From NCBI RefSeq assembly GCF_010015445.1, contig NC_053133.1, forward strand, positions 1,178,001 to 1,242,000: a stretch of 64,000 nucleotides of DNA, written 5' to 3'. The DNA is from Perca fluviatilis (Eukaryota > Chordata > Actinopteri > Perciformes > Percidae). Every line of letters starts with the position of its first letter. Positions within the stretch are counted from its first letter, which is position 1. The notes under the pieces were generated by a model that saw only the letters and a program-made list of their open reading frames with translations, made no database searches and was not told the origin of the DNA. Positions 22,320 to 32,064 of the stretch are shown here, piece after piece. The position numbers and the translations under genes are program-made.

Positions 22320-23230
22320 TCTCTGAATCGATTTCCGTAGGTGACTCCAGCAGGGAACCTGCTCGTCACTTGTTGCAGGTGTTAGCGAACCTGGCACCTC
22401 TCCTGGGTCCGGAACCTGTTTGCAGTGTGTTATGCGGGACCCACGCGGGATCGTTCCGCGACCTTGACTGCTGTGTGAGTGACCAGGAGGATCTGGAAGG
22501 GTCCTTCCCACCGTCTGGACTGCCAGTTCTTCCTCCTGAAGCTTTTGATCACCACAAAGTCCCCAGGCCGGAGCTTATGCAGTGGTCCCTCAGCTGGTTT
22601 AGGGCAGACCCGCTGAAACCTGTTTCTTTATGTCAGAAAGAGCAGAAGAAAGTTGGGTGCAGTATTTCAACATGTCATGTTCACATAGAGCTGTTGAGGG
22701 AATTGCCGCCTTTGGCATTTCTGTCCTTACATAAGGAGGCCTGGCAAACAGAATCTCATATGGAGATTGGAACGAGATTGTGTACGCATTCGCATATACA
22801 TTAGGACCAAAGGCAGCCCCCTTTGTCCAAGGGAGGCCTGTGTCTGCACAGCATTTAGCTAGTTTTGCTTTTAACGTCCCTTGCTATCGCGTTCCACCAA
22901 TCTCGCGGACTGGGGGATAAGCAACGGCGCCTTGATGTTTATCCCGATAAACAAGCTTATCTGTGTTATCGCTGAGTTTACAAAATGAGCTCCATTGTCG
23001 CTAGACACAAGGCTCGGTATTCCCCATCTGGGAATGATTTCAGTCATTAGAGCTTTTGCCACCACTGAAGCTGTCTGTCTTTGGCCGGAAACACCTCCAC
23101 CCATTTAGAGAACATATCAACCATAACGAGGCAATGTTTTTCCCCTCTGACGGTGTTAGCTCAACAAAATCCATCATCAAATGTTCAAATGGTCGTGTTG
23201 GTGGTTGTGCGTGCCCGTCGCGTGTTACAT
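22320..23230 (-). pseudogene. pol: pol, integrase core and C-terminal domain
   Basis: The integrase inserts viral DNA into the host genome. The catalytic core is visible with VDMFSKWVEVF (first Asp, about 23120-23150), LVSSDNGAHF (second Asp, about 22990) and the Glu in SARLVERDSKG (about 22890). Downstream are PYEILFARPPYVRT and the C-terminal SH3-like part with SFRRKNWQSRRWEGPFQ, spread over two frames, so at least one frameshift lies between about 22560 and 22870. It ends shortly before the env start, as in other simple retroviruses. All three DDE residues are present but the frame is broken. Confidence 0.88.
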
Positions 23231-23719
23231 CTACCCTCTGCCAATGTTATGTTGTGCGCATATTATGCAAGCTTTACAAAAATTTTCTGCAAATGTAGTG
23301 AACCCCTTTGTAAACCATGTCTGTGTGATAGCTACCATCATTCCCCCTTTTGAGATATGGTCTAACCCATGTGTCAACTTAGCAAAATGTGGGAAAAAGT
23401 GTTTTGGGAGACATGGTTTAGAATCTGGCCCTAGCCAGATGCCAGTGTTAAAGGTGCACCCTACTGTTTTCCACTGTTGTCTTTCTTGTGGTGTAGCATG
23501 TGTCTGCATAGCAATGACAGACTCTGGGAGTGAGAAGTGATCCTCTGCAGTGTGAGCTAAGGTGTCAAGTGTGAGGGGCAGGCGTGCAGCTGCTTTGGCA
23601 GCTATATCAGCACGACTGTTACCCCTAGAGACAGCATCTTGCGCTCCTGTGTGTGCAGTGCATTTACATACAGCCACCCGTGTTGGTAGTAGAATAGCAG
23701 TCAAAAGATCATTGATCAA
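23231..23719 (-). pseudogene. pol: pol, RNase H end and integrase zinc domain
   Basis: An open frame of about 162 codons. The first part is the RNase H C-terminus (TAHTGAQDAVSRGNSRADIA, including the conserved His and last Asp). The second part is the integrase N-terminal zinc-binding domain of HHCC type, with HFFPHFAKLTHGLDH and CKACIICAQHN. The frame is continuous across the RNase H/integrase border, as in gammaretrovirus-like pol. Its upstream edge runs into an A-rich tract. Confidence 0.88.
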
Positions 23720-23759
23720 ATGATGATGTAAAATGGGCTTACCGTCAGATTTCAGAAAT

Positions 23760-23819
23760 TGTCAGTGCTTCCACAACAAAAAAAAAACACCAAACAAAAA
23801 AAAAAACCTAAAATCCATC

Positions 23820-23850
<31 letters not shown>

Positions 23851-23905
23851 TAAAAAACTCCCATAAGCCAAAAAGGAAAAAAAAAAAAAGAAAAAAAAAA
23901 ATGAT
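23760..23905. repeat. A-rich low-complexity tract inside pol
   Basis: About 145 bp dominated by runs of A, the longest about 27 bp, interrupted by short segments. It replaces the middle of RNase H, so the section that should carry the central catalytic residues is absent. It may be a retroposed A tail, a replication expansion or an assembly artefact. Confidence 0.9.
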
Positions 23906-23924
23906 TGACATGAGCAATTCATAG

Positions 23925-24602
23925 TTTCAGTGTCAGAAACTACAGCAAATCCTACCTGTCCCTGTCCTTGTTTGTGGGCAGCGAGGCTGACCCATCTACA
24001 TACAAAATGAGGTCTGGATTCTCTAAGGGAGTATCCGAAAGATCTGGGCGAGGTGTGCATGTTTGCGCCAGCTCTGCCAGACAGTCATGTGGTTCTCCGT
24101 CCTCTGGTGTAGGCATAAGAGAAGCAGGGTTAAGTACAGTACAACGTTTAACTGTTACGTTAGGCATGTCAAGAAGTACTGTATGATAACGTAGGTATCG
24201 TGCTGCAGACAAATGTGAAGCCTTTTGTTCAAGTAGGATCAAAGAGACAGCATGTGGGACTAGCAATGTGAGTGGAGCATATCCTACTATGTCACGTGAT
24301 GCTGCCAAGGCCCTTTCAGCAGCTGCTACAGCCCTGAGACAAATCGGAAGGCCTGCTGCAACTGGATCGAGTTTTGCAGAGAAATAGGCCTCTGGTCTTA
24401 ACCTGTCTCCATGCGGCTGCAGGAGAACAGATGTCATGCATCCTACGCGTTCATCCACTGTCTGAGTGAAATGAAGATTTGGGTTTGGCAAACCTAAGGA
24501 TGGGGGATTTTGAAAGGCCTTTTTAAGATCTACAAAGGCCTGCTCAGCCTCAACAGTCCAGGTTACCAAATTGTGTGCAGTCAGTCCCTTACCGTGTATC
24601 AC
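23925..24602 (-). pseudogene. pol: pol, RT connection and RNase H N-terminal part
   Basis: An open frame of over 200 codons: LVTWTVEAEQAFVDLKKAF (RT thumb/connection), YFSAKLDPVAAGLPICLRAV, a proline-rich linker (NPASLMPTPEDGEPHDC), then DLILYVDGSASL, the start of RNase H with its first catalytic Asp. The order and spacing match gammaretrovirus-like pol. The frame runs into the A-rich tract, which truncates RNase H. Confidence 0.9.
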
Positions 24603-25575
24603 GTCCCCTAAAGGTTGAACAAGTTCCGCGTAATTTGGGATGGAAACACGACAGTAGGAACATATCCCAAAAATGACATCATTTGTTTTTTCGTTACCGG
24701 TTTTGGTAGGGAAACAATTGCCTCAATTCGCGAAGGAGACAAGGTTTTCCCCTGACCCCGAAATGTCATGTCCCAGGAAGTGGACCTCCTGTTTTACAAA
24801 TTGCAATTTCTTAAGACTGGCTTTGTGTCCCTCAGTTGCAAGATGGCACAATAGCGCAATCGTGTCTTCACACAGCTCTTGTGTTGAGCTTCCAATCAAA
24901 ATGTCGCCTAATGCATCGCAGCAGACTTGAACCTGGGTTTGGTGTGAAGCTCTCTAGGCTGTCGCCAGTGCGTCATTGTAGATCGTCGGAGATTCAGTGT
25001 ATCCCTGACAAAGGCGTAGGAAAGTGTCGGGTTTTCCATCAAACAGGAAAGCGAACCAAAACTGACTGTCTTTGTCCACCGGACACTGAAAAAGCATTAG
25101 ACAAATCAACGACAGAGAACCATTTAGCATCACTTTTAATTCCCTTAGGATTGTGTATGGATTTGGCACATTTGGTGCGCGCGCATGAACAGCTGCATTG
25201 ACAGCTTTCAAGTCCTGAACAAAACGCCATTCTGTCGGAACTGCCTTTTGGCCGTATTTTTCTTTACCGAAAAAATCGGGTGTTCTAACAGGAGAATCTG
25301 GACACGGAATTATAACTCCTGTATCCAATAAGGAGTTAAAACGGGTCGGATTCCATCAATAGCTTCCTGTTTTAACGGATATTGATGTTTCTGTGGTCTG
25401 TAGTCCGAACGCGTGGTATTATGACGACAGGTTGACAATTTTTAATCAACCCCACGTCATATTTATGTGTCGCCCAAAGGTGTGTTGGCACTTTGGCTAA
25501 AAGTGGTGAGACGTCAGTAGGTAAAATGTCGTTTTTACCGATGCAAAAATGTGTCTGTTGTAGGCGCAGTTTCAC
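24603..25575 (-). pseudogene. pol: pol, reverse transcriptase fingers and palm
   Basis: RT copies viral RNA into DNA. Segments are VPTHLWATHKYDVGLI (N-terminal), DTGVIIPCPDSPVRTP, WRFVQDLKAVNAAV, a damaged first-Asp region, DSQFWFAFLFDGK, and LCQGYTESPTIYNDAL. The catalytic box region reads CCDALGDILIG, in which the expected adjacent aspartates are separated, so the active site is not intact. A frameshift lies between about 25328 and 25372, and more occur near 24900 and 24640. It is not functional. Confidence 0.9.
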
Positions 25576-26112
25576 TCAATATATAGATACTGCGGATACA
25601 AGGCACGCGCCATGATAAAAGTTTTCTATAATTTCCTGTTGAGGGAGAATATGAAATACAGTCATCAGTCGCGCCGTCCAGTCAGTCAGTTTCTCACAGG
25701 TCATGACAAAGTGTCCCGGGTCTGTCTCCTGGTCTGTTGGAGACAAAGAGAGAAGAATATGAGCTACAGAGTTAGAAATTCTGAAAAACTTTTTCTGTTT
25801 ATCAGTCAAGGCTACCGTCACTGCGCATGTGTGCGTGTGCCAGTAGACGTAAGACAACTCTAGCTCGTCCTTGGACTGGTCAAGGAACTTGTCAACATAT
25901 TCTTCGTCTGGAGTTGGGGAGACAAGAGAGATACAATGCATTTGTTGTGGTGTTCTCATCACTGCTAAAGGTGACACTAGTTGTTGTGCTTCTGTCAGGA
26001 GGTCGATAGCCCGACAAAGGTTAATGTCCCATAGAAATGTGAAGGAGTGTGTGCTTTTTGATTTTAACAAAAACATGTCAGGAAAAAGATGATTTTTGTC
26101 AAAACGCGACAA
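25576..26112 (-). pseudogene. pol, unassigned segment between protease and RT
   Basis: An open frame of 178 codons that sits between the protease and the RT N-terminus, so there are roughly 160 residues more than in simple gammaretroviruses. Recognisable strings include DKFLDQSKDELELSYVYW and SVAHILLSLSPTDQETDPG followed by VMTCEKLTDWTARL. I recall similar segments in other teleost ERV-like pol proteins, but I cannot assign a function. It is not a dUTPase by any motif I can see. Confidence 0.7.
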
Positions 26113-26600
26113 TCCTGAGGCCAGTGGGGGTAGGAATTATCCCCTATACCAAAACACACATTAGATCTCTTCCTAATAAATTTACGCGTGCAGTACGGGT
26201 GAGAGCAAAAATGAGCATTTTGCTTTTCTCTCTCTCGGTCTGGATCTGTAGAATCTGTGTGCACACAAGTCATTGGAACGGTAAATTTCTCTGGCATTAT
26301 CATACCACTTGCACTTCTAGAAAGAATTACCCTACCAGAAAGTTTTTGTTTTGGAAATAATTATTTTTTCAAAACCGAATTTGTAGCCCCTGAATCAACC
26401 AAGAATTCTATTTCCCTCCCCTGTATTGTCAACACTGTTGTAGACAATTTTTTATACACATCTGATGAATACATAGCATAAGTAGGCATTTTCTCTGCCA
26501 ATTCCTTCTGTTCTATATGCTGTATTGCATCTAGTATGTTTTGCTTATTGTTTGGGGGTGGTGTAGATGTTTGTGGTATGCAGGAAAGCATGTCTTCATT
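26064..26600 (-). pseudogene. pro: pro, retroviral aspartic protease
   Basis: The protease cleaves Gag-Pol. The active-site block EIEFLVDSGATNSVLKK (DSG triad) is seen at about 26365-26420. The N-terminal part includes a proline-rich stretch and KKLSTTVLTIQGR. The downstream flap and C-terminal part run on in other frames, with a frameshift just after the DSG block. It follows gag without a visible spacer, but the gag/pro junction is too damaged to tell readthrough from frameshifting. Confidence 0.82.
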
Positions 26601-26699
26601 GCAAGCATGTGTATCTGTGTGTGTGTGTGCATGTTACCCTCCTTAACAGGCGCACTCGTGTCATCCAGTCCGTCCATTCCACCCGTCTTTCCATCCCCC

Positions 26700-28310
26700 A
26701 CCGCCTGTCAATCTGCAAACTGCTGGGGGTCGTTGCGCTGTCCCTTGGACGAGTCCTTCTTGGGGTGGGGACATTCGTAGGCCCAATGCCCTTTCTCGCC
26801 ACAGTTGTAGCAAGTGTCTTTGTCCACTATCGGTGTGTTGCCACGGCCCCTGCCTCTGCTTCCTCTGCCTTTTCCTCTGCCTCTGCCTTTTCCTCTGCCC
26901 GCATTCCTTCTTTCTTGAGACATTACTGCCACAGTTTTTATGAGGGTTAACTGTGCAGCATCACTGTTTTGTTGTCTTTTCTTCTCCGTCTTGTCTCTTG
27001 TGCTGGTCAGGATTTTCTCAGCATGTCTAGCATGTCTAACAATCTCCATCAGGGCTGAATCGGGCAGTCCAATGCAGGTTTTGTCCACTTCAGCTCGTAT
27101 GTCAGGAGCAGCCCACTCAAAACACGTTTTTGAAATGAGCTTCCCAAAGTTCAACCACTGCCCGGCGCGGTAGTGGTGCGAGCGATGCCGCTGTGTCTAT
27201 CAAAAGTCTCAGAAAGCCGGTGCTGGAAGTCCTCCACCGGCTCTCGCCTTTATACTGCTTGGTGTTTGTCACACGTGTCATGTCAATTCTGTCTGGAAAC
27301 ACGGTCTCTAGTCCGGTGGAGAGATCATCCAGCAGGTCATTGTAGCCATCATTTGCTCTATTTTGCAGGTTTGGATGGAGAATGACTGGATCATTGGTTG
27401 GGTCTTCGGGAGAAGGTGTCGGATCTTTGCATACCCATAGGCCCCAGGTTTACCATCAGAAGACGTCGTATTTCTGGAACAGTGGGCAGAAAAGTCTCAA
27501 TGAATGCCTGAAGGGCTATGGTAAATGGTGCACCAGAGTTTTTGCACGGGGGAAGGTGGCTTGTCGCTTGTCTAATTCAGTCCAGGCCCTATACACCAGG
27601 CCTATTCCCCCTCCTTGTGTAGGGACTTGAATCATGGGAAATGCATCAGCTTCATCTCCGTCCTCATCAGTTTCCTCTGTGAGGCCTTGGAATACTGGCA
27701 ATCCAGCGGTCGCAGCTGCTTCAGTGCGGGCGGAGGAGTGAGATGAGCTGTTCCCTGTCCGATCGCTCTCGTCTGTCGGGTCGTTGGTACCGTGGCTGCT
27801 CTCTTCCTCTTCCGTGTGGCGGGGGTAGAATACGGGGGTGGAATGTCCGTGACCAGATCCACGATTTTCAAACTCGGATAGAGAGGAGAAAATGTGTCAG
27901 TGACATTGTTCATATCTTTTTCTTTTTCTCTTTTCTTTTTTCTCTCTTTTTGTTAGTATCAGTCATGCGCCAGAAGTGTCATCTGTTTCTGCAACTGTTT
28001 TCTCTCTCTGTTATCAGCTTCTTTCATCCACACATTAAAACATGCCTTATTATCCTCAATTTGCTCTAAGACCTCTGTTTTAATTGTTTTCTTCCCCCTT
28101 CAATTTTTTCTCCTCTTTCTGTAGATCTAATTTTAGCATCCTGAGCTTCGCTACACTCAGGGAACCATTTCGCGGAAAGCCAAAGCTTTAGACCAATAAG
28201 ATAGACACCGCAAACAATCCGGTCCATATTTATGAGTCATTTCATCCACTATGGGTCCAGTTACATCACTGGAACGGGAAATTTCGTTTCCATAATTGAT
28301 TCTTGGACTT
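26700..28310 (-). pseudogene. gag: gag, matrix-capsid-nucleocapsid, fragmented
   Basis: Gag builds the particle. Matrix-like sequence starts near 28300 (YGPDCLRCLSYWSKALAF; later NKACFNVWMKEAD). The 27632-27913 piece has DIPPPYSTP, a PPPY late-domain motif for ESCRT recruitment, in a basic proline-rich linker. Capsid-like sequence follows (ADAFPMIQVPTQGGGIGLVY, then LLIDTAASLAPLPRRAV). The 26708-27154 piece ends in a Gly/Arg-rich run and one CCHC knuckle, CYNCGEKGHWAYEC. The pieces lie in at least three frames, with stops in the matrix section. It is not functional. Confidence 0.85.
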
Positions 28311-29215
28311 TATAGTATACTATGTCTTTGTTCGATGTGATCGTTACCACACCGCGAGGTTATTTGTTCGGGAAACTTGCGTGAAAAACCCGTACAGCCC
28401 TGCGGACGAAATCAACTTAATAGTCAAATAGCTTGACCTATTTAGTATGTTTTCACCTTGTTGCAGTCTGTCTCTAAATAATCAAGAGGCTCTTTTAGAG
28501 TAACGTTACGACCCAGACCGGTCCTGCAGGTTGTCCTTAAAGGGTCCAGAACTTGTTTAGAGTATCGTTACAACCAAGACTGTCCTGCAGGTTGTTCTTA
28601 AAGGGTCCAGCACTCACTTAGAGTATAGACTATTTGTTTTTGCTCGGGAAACTTGTATGAAAACCCGGTGCAACCCTGCAGTCAAAATCTCTTAAATAGT
28701 TAACTATTTAATTTACTCTGCAGTCCGCCGTCTTCTGCCAGTTCTCTTACTGGCCTTGTCCGACAATCAATTGTCTTATCACCATATGAGAATTCAATCA
28801 TAAATATGTCCGTGTTCGCCAAAAGATGTCATTCATAACCTCAGTTATGTTTTTGTTACCCAAAATGACCAACAACACACATCTAAATACTCAGTCTCAA
28901 AAGTCAGAATAAGTTTCATTTGTTTGTATAACACAATACTAATGATTTTTGCAATTATTCATTTTGATATAATTGACCAGATATTGATTTTACAATCCAA
29001 TTAAATTGTTTAATTTGGATCTTACCCGTGCTGCCAGAAATCTCTTCCTGTTCGTTTTACGGAGTGGAAAAACAGCTTGGAGTCCTCCGCGGTCCTGGCC
29101 TCCTTCTCTCTGAAAATGTTTTTATTTCGAGGTATAGAAGCAGGCTGATCGTTGATCTCCTGGTTTGCAAACCCCCAGGCCCACAAGAGTCCCTCGTGCC
29201 GCTGTTCACAACGTC
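28311..29215 (-). other. Proviral leader with duplicated blocks
   Basis: An untranslated leader between the primer-binding site and gag. Two blocks are duplicated: TCCTGCAGGTTGT...TTAAAGGGTCCAG near 28523 and 28585 (about 62 bp apart), and CGGGAAACTTG...AAAACC near 28370 and 28643. Leader regions normally contain packaging signals and splice donors; I cannot assign those here. Confidence 0.6.
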
Positions 29216-29233
29216 CTGCTCTAGACAACGCCA
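29216..29233 (-). promoter_or_regulatory. Primer-binding site candidate
   Basis: Three bases after the 5' LTR, the minus strand reads TGGCGTTGTCTAGAGCAG. TGG is the expected complement of a tRNA CCA end. The CGCCA 3' end would fit a serine-type tRNA, but the match beyond the first bases is not convincing, so the primer is unassigned. Confidence 0.55.
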
Positions 29234-29236
29234 AAA

Positions 29237-29837
29237 TGTGGTGGAAGTTTTCTATGAAGCATCAGAGTAAACAAATATCAATGATAAAAATGAAAACGAA
29301 TAAAGACTGTTTGAGATTTTAAACCAAAGTCTGGTCTTTGAGCATTTATTATATTTTGCAAAATATGAGAATACAGATTCACAGGTACATGCAGTACAAC
29401 TGAATGAGCATTACTAAAGAATTCTAAACATCATATCATCATATAGTCACAAAACCCTCTCAAGCCACCCCTCTAACTTTATCTTCTAGCCTGGCCATAG
29501 TTGAAAATAGGACATCATTAGAAGTCAACCCATCCTTACCTTCCCCTCTGCTCCTGTTCTTTTCATTAGCCTAAACAACCCTTTATCTCAGGAGGCAGAA
29601 GGAAACATGGTTTTGTGGCCTTCTCTACTTTGTCAGCTAAAAAGTTAAACAAAATGAGAAGCTAGAGTTTCTTAAACAAAAACCACTAGGCTAAGAGTTC
29701 ATGGCTGCTGCTGTCCCTCTCTGGCCTTTAAGAGTCTAAGAGGAAGGAACAGCATTTTTGTGGAGGTTTAAAACAATCTTTAAGCAAATGGTTATAATCA
29801 TTAATCAATAATGGTTAAAATAAAATTTGCCACCACA
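29237..29837 (-). repeat. 5' LTR of provirus
   Basis: 601 bp, TGTGGTGG...CCACCACA, the counterpart of 19015-19615. Being transcribed leftward, it would provide the promoter for the provirus. About 99% identity to the other LTR indicates that both have been evolving apart only briefly. Confidence 0.96.
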
Positions 29838-29841
29838 GTTG

Positions 29842-30240
29842 GTTCACAACAGCGCATTCAGTTTTGACATAAAAGGTAGATTAGAGATTGGCCTGTGATT
29901 GTTAAGAACTTGTGGGTCAGTATTTCTTTTTCTAAGCAGTAGTTTAATAACAGGGTTTTAAAAACGGAGGGCACAAAACCAGATTAATATTAAGAATATA
30001 TCTACTTAAAACAGGAAATAGCTCTTTGTTAGACAGTAATGGATCTAGTATGCAGGTTGTAGATGTAGAGACAGATACGACTGGCAAGGACCTCAAGGGA
30101 AATGGTTTGGAACGTAAGAGACTGCGGTTTGTCTGGTCGCGAGTGCCAGGATCCACCAAGATACTGGAGAATTTGTAGCCTGGATTCTGAAATAAGTGTG
30201 TGTAACAGATTGGTTTGGGGTCTGTTCATTTTAAATAAAT
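29842..30240 (-). pseudogene. CR1/L2-like LINE RT, N-terminal part
   Basis: Minus-strand remains of the same LINE as 18240-19010, separated from it by the provirus. Visible strings in mixed frames are LDPLLSNKELFPVL and a PQVLNNHRPISNLPFMSK block, the start of the RT domain ('NYRPISNLP' in intact relatives). Stops and shifts are present. The upstream part of the LINE continues beyond 31.3 kb. Confidence 0.7.
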
Positions 30241-31130
30241 CTAGATTCCCAGTCACACCAACACAGTGAAGAAAAACAAGAAATATATAAATATAGTATT
30301 TTATTATTTTAAAAGCCAAGTTTAAAATGACAATATTAAAATGACATCTCCTCAAAACCCCGGAAGACAATAAAACCACATGGATTGTCCCATGTTCTGT
30401 CCCAGGGTGAAACAGTACCCGAGTCCAGTCCAGACTGGAGTCAGCTCCGCGTTCCCCGCCGCCGGCACAGAATGTCTTGCTTCAGCGTGGCTTTGAATCG
30501 TCTATTCCAAATCCAGAGATCCGGGACCAGGAATTCCGTGGTGCCGTTCTGCTTCTGTCAGTGGAGGAAGTGTAAAATCAATGGGTAGCCTGCTCGTAGC
30601 CCGGCAACTTTAAAACAGTCTCTGGTGACTAGAGTGACGACTTTACTTTCCTGTACTTCATGTGGGCCCATCAACAATACTGCCATATCCGCTGCTGCTG
30701 TCGGCCCCTGGATCTGGCACCTTCACAGAAATGAACAACAACTAAAAACGACTCCTTTAACTAAAATGCTAAAAGCATACATATGCATCAGTGTGGGAGA
30801 AAAGGACCACTTCCCTTTAGTCAGGGTTTTGTGAGTGTTGACACTGTAGAGTCTGGAAGTCGATTCCACCATGGCACAGGAGATCCAGTCAGCAGCAACA
30901 CCAAGGGAAAAGAAGATCAGCAAGCCAGGCCGCTGCAGCACACGGCACATCCATCCGTCCAGAGCGTTGTCTCCCCCGCCCCACCCAGTCTGCTGCGGCA
31001 GACGGCGTCGCACCCATCCAGAGCGTTGTTTCCCCTGGTAAGAGATCTAGCCTCCTTTTATTGGGAGTGGTCTGATCAGCTGGCCAATTAGATCGCTAAT
31101 GTGAATGCGGTTCTACAGGTGTGTCAATTA
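30241..31130. other. Unexplained segment inside the LINE
   Basis: About 0.9 kb separates two parts of the same LINE, so it is probably a further insertion. It is more GC-rich than its surroundings. A block of about 27 bp (CATCC...CCAGAGCGTTGT) occurs twice, near 30949 and 31013. I see no long terminal repeats, inverted repeats or recognisable coding sequence. Confidence 0.4.
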
Positions 31131-31555
31131 GTGTTTGTTGCAGTTCATGAAAGAGGGAAAGACAAATTGTCCACAGCAAAATATAATATATCCACAGCAA
31201 ACAATAAGGAAAATCACAGCAAACAATATAAACTAAGGTTACCTATCAATCATACTGCTCCACTTGTTTTATATTATATGACATGTGGAACAGTGAAATT
31301 ATCTCTAATTGAGTCAATCTTGCTTGTGCAGAAGTTTATAAAGTCATCTGCCGTCAAAGAAAAGCTGTTGGCAGGGGTAAATTTAGCCACAGTGTCAAAC
31401 AGAAGCCGTGGATTATTTTTATAAGTGTTAATCAGATTGGATAGATATGTTGTCCTAGCAGCTGAGAGTGCTTTTTTAAATGACCTAAAACTCTCAGCCC
31501 AGGCTACGTGAGAAGTCGCATGTTTAGATTCGTGCCACCTGCACTCAATTTATTA
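31131..31555 (-). mobile_element. CR1/L2-like LINE, ORF2 linker region
   Basis: The part at about 31320-31550 reads on the minus strand as the region between endonuclease and RT of the same LINE family, with decayed frames and a conserved feel around AGTGTCAAACAGAAGCCG. It lies between the endonuclease fragment (32065-32640) and the RT fragment (29842-30240), in the right order. Confidence 0.5.
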
Positions 31556-31559
31556 ATTT

Positions 31560-32052
31560 AATGATTAAATAAGGTAGTGTCTCCAAACTTACCACAACTA
31601 TAACTTGTCTCCTGCTAGTTGTACTACAGCACTTTTAAAAATTAAGTTAAATTAATAAATATTTTAGTTGTATCTCTTTTTTCGGTGTTGTAATTTGTAG
31701 ACGTCCCTAAGCACTCTTACTTCCCGGTAGCAGAAGCAGCAGAGAGCAAAAGAGAGCAGGCAAGTGTTATTTGAAATAAACTCCAGGTGTCCTTACAAAC
31801 TTTCCAGTCCATCGTTTTATGAGTACATAACCTATTTTGTACTAGTGTAGAAGTTTGGTATCATTTTGGGCATTATTAGTGGGGTAATGTACAAGATACA
31901 CTCTTGGATCCATTAGCGCCTGCACTAAGCTATTCAGCTAATAACGCTAACTCGCCCACTGTTAGACCCAGGTGAAAAAAGCTTCTGGGGGGTTGTTTGG
32001 CTCAAGCTCGGGTGCAAAGGACCCTAGGGTGAATTTACTCTGAACCATCACT
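31560..32052. mobile_element. TTAA-type MITE, one end visible
   Basis: The right terminus GAACCATCACT is followed by TTAA (32053-32056). Its last ~85 bp match, in reverse, the compact element at 62834-62932 (GGGTGAATTTACTC, TGTTTGGCTCAAGCTCGGGTGCAAAGG). The left terminus was not found, so the left boundary is approximate; this is the longer version of that family. Confidence 0.65.
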
Positions 32053-32064
32053 TTAATGTTGCTG

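Larger units (their letters stand above)
19015..29837 (-). mobile_element. Endogenous retrovirus, gamma/epsilon-like, 10.8 kb
   Basis: A full-length provirus in minus orientation: 5' LTR 29237-29837, primer-binding site, long leader, gag, pro, an intervening domain, RT, RNase H, integrase, env and 3' LTR 19015-19615. The class is judged from a PPPY late motif and one zinc knuckle in Gag, the integrase layout, a CXXC motif in the surface subunit and CX6CC in the transmembrane subunit. The LTRs are both 601 bp and differ at about six positions (~1%), which implies a geologically recent insertion, yet gag and pol contain several frameshifts and stops. It cannot encode a complete virus. No host gene depends on it as far as the sequence shows. 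Confidence 0.95.
19011..29841. other. Target-site duplication GTTG of the provirus
   Basis: GTTG lies at 19011-19014 immediately before the left LTR and at 29838-29841 immediately after the right LTR. Four-base duplications are typical of gammaretrovirus-like integrases. The LINE reading on the two sides rejoins across the site. Confidence 0.9.

Noticed and set aside
22370..22804. 144-codon plus-strand frame opposite integrase
   Set aside because: It is antisense to a recognisable integrase and has no similarity of its own.
23733..24060. Lysine-rich (+) and phenylalanine-rich (-) frames
   Set aside because: They are translations of the A-rich tract inside pol.
24673..25201. Plus-strand frames opposite RT
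   Set aside because: They are shadows of pol on the other strand.
30783..31091. 102-codon plus-strand frame
   Set aside because: It contains the duplicated CCAGAGCGTTGT block and no recognisable domain; likely spurious.
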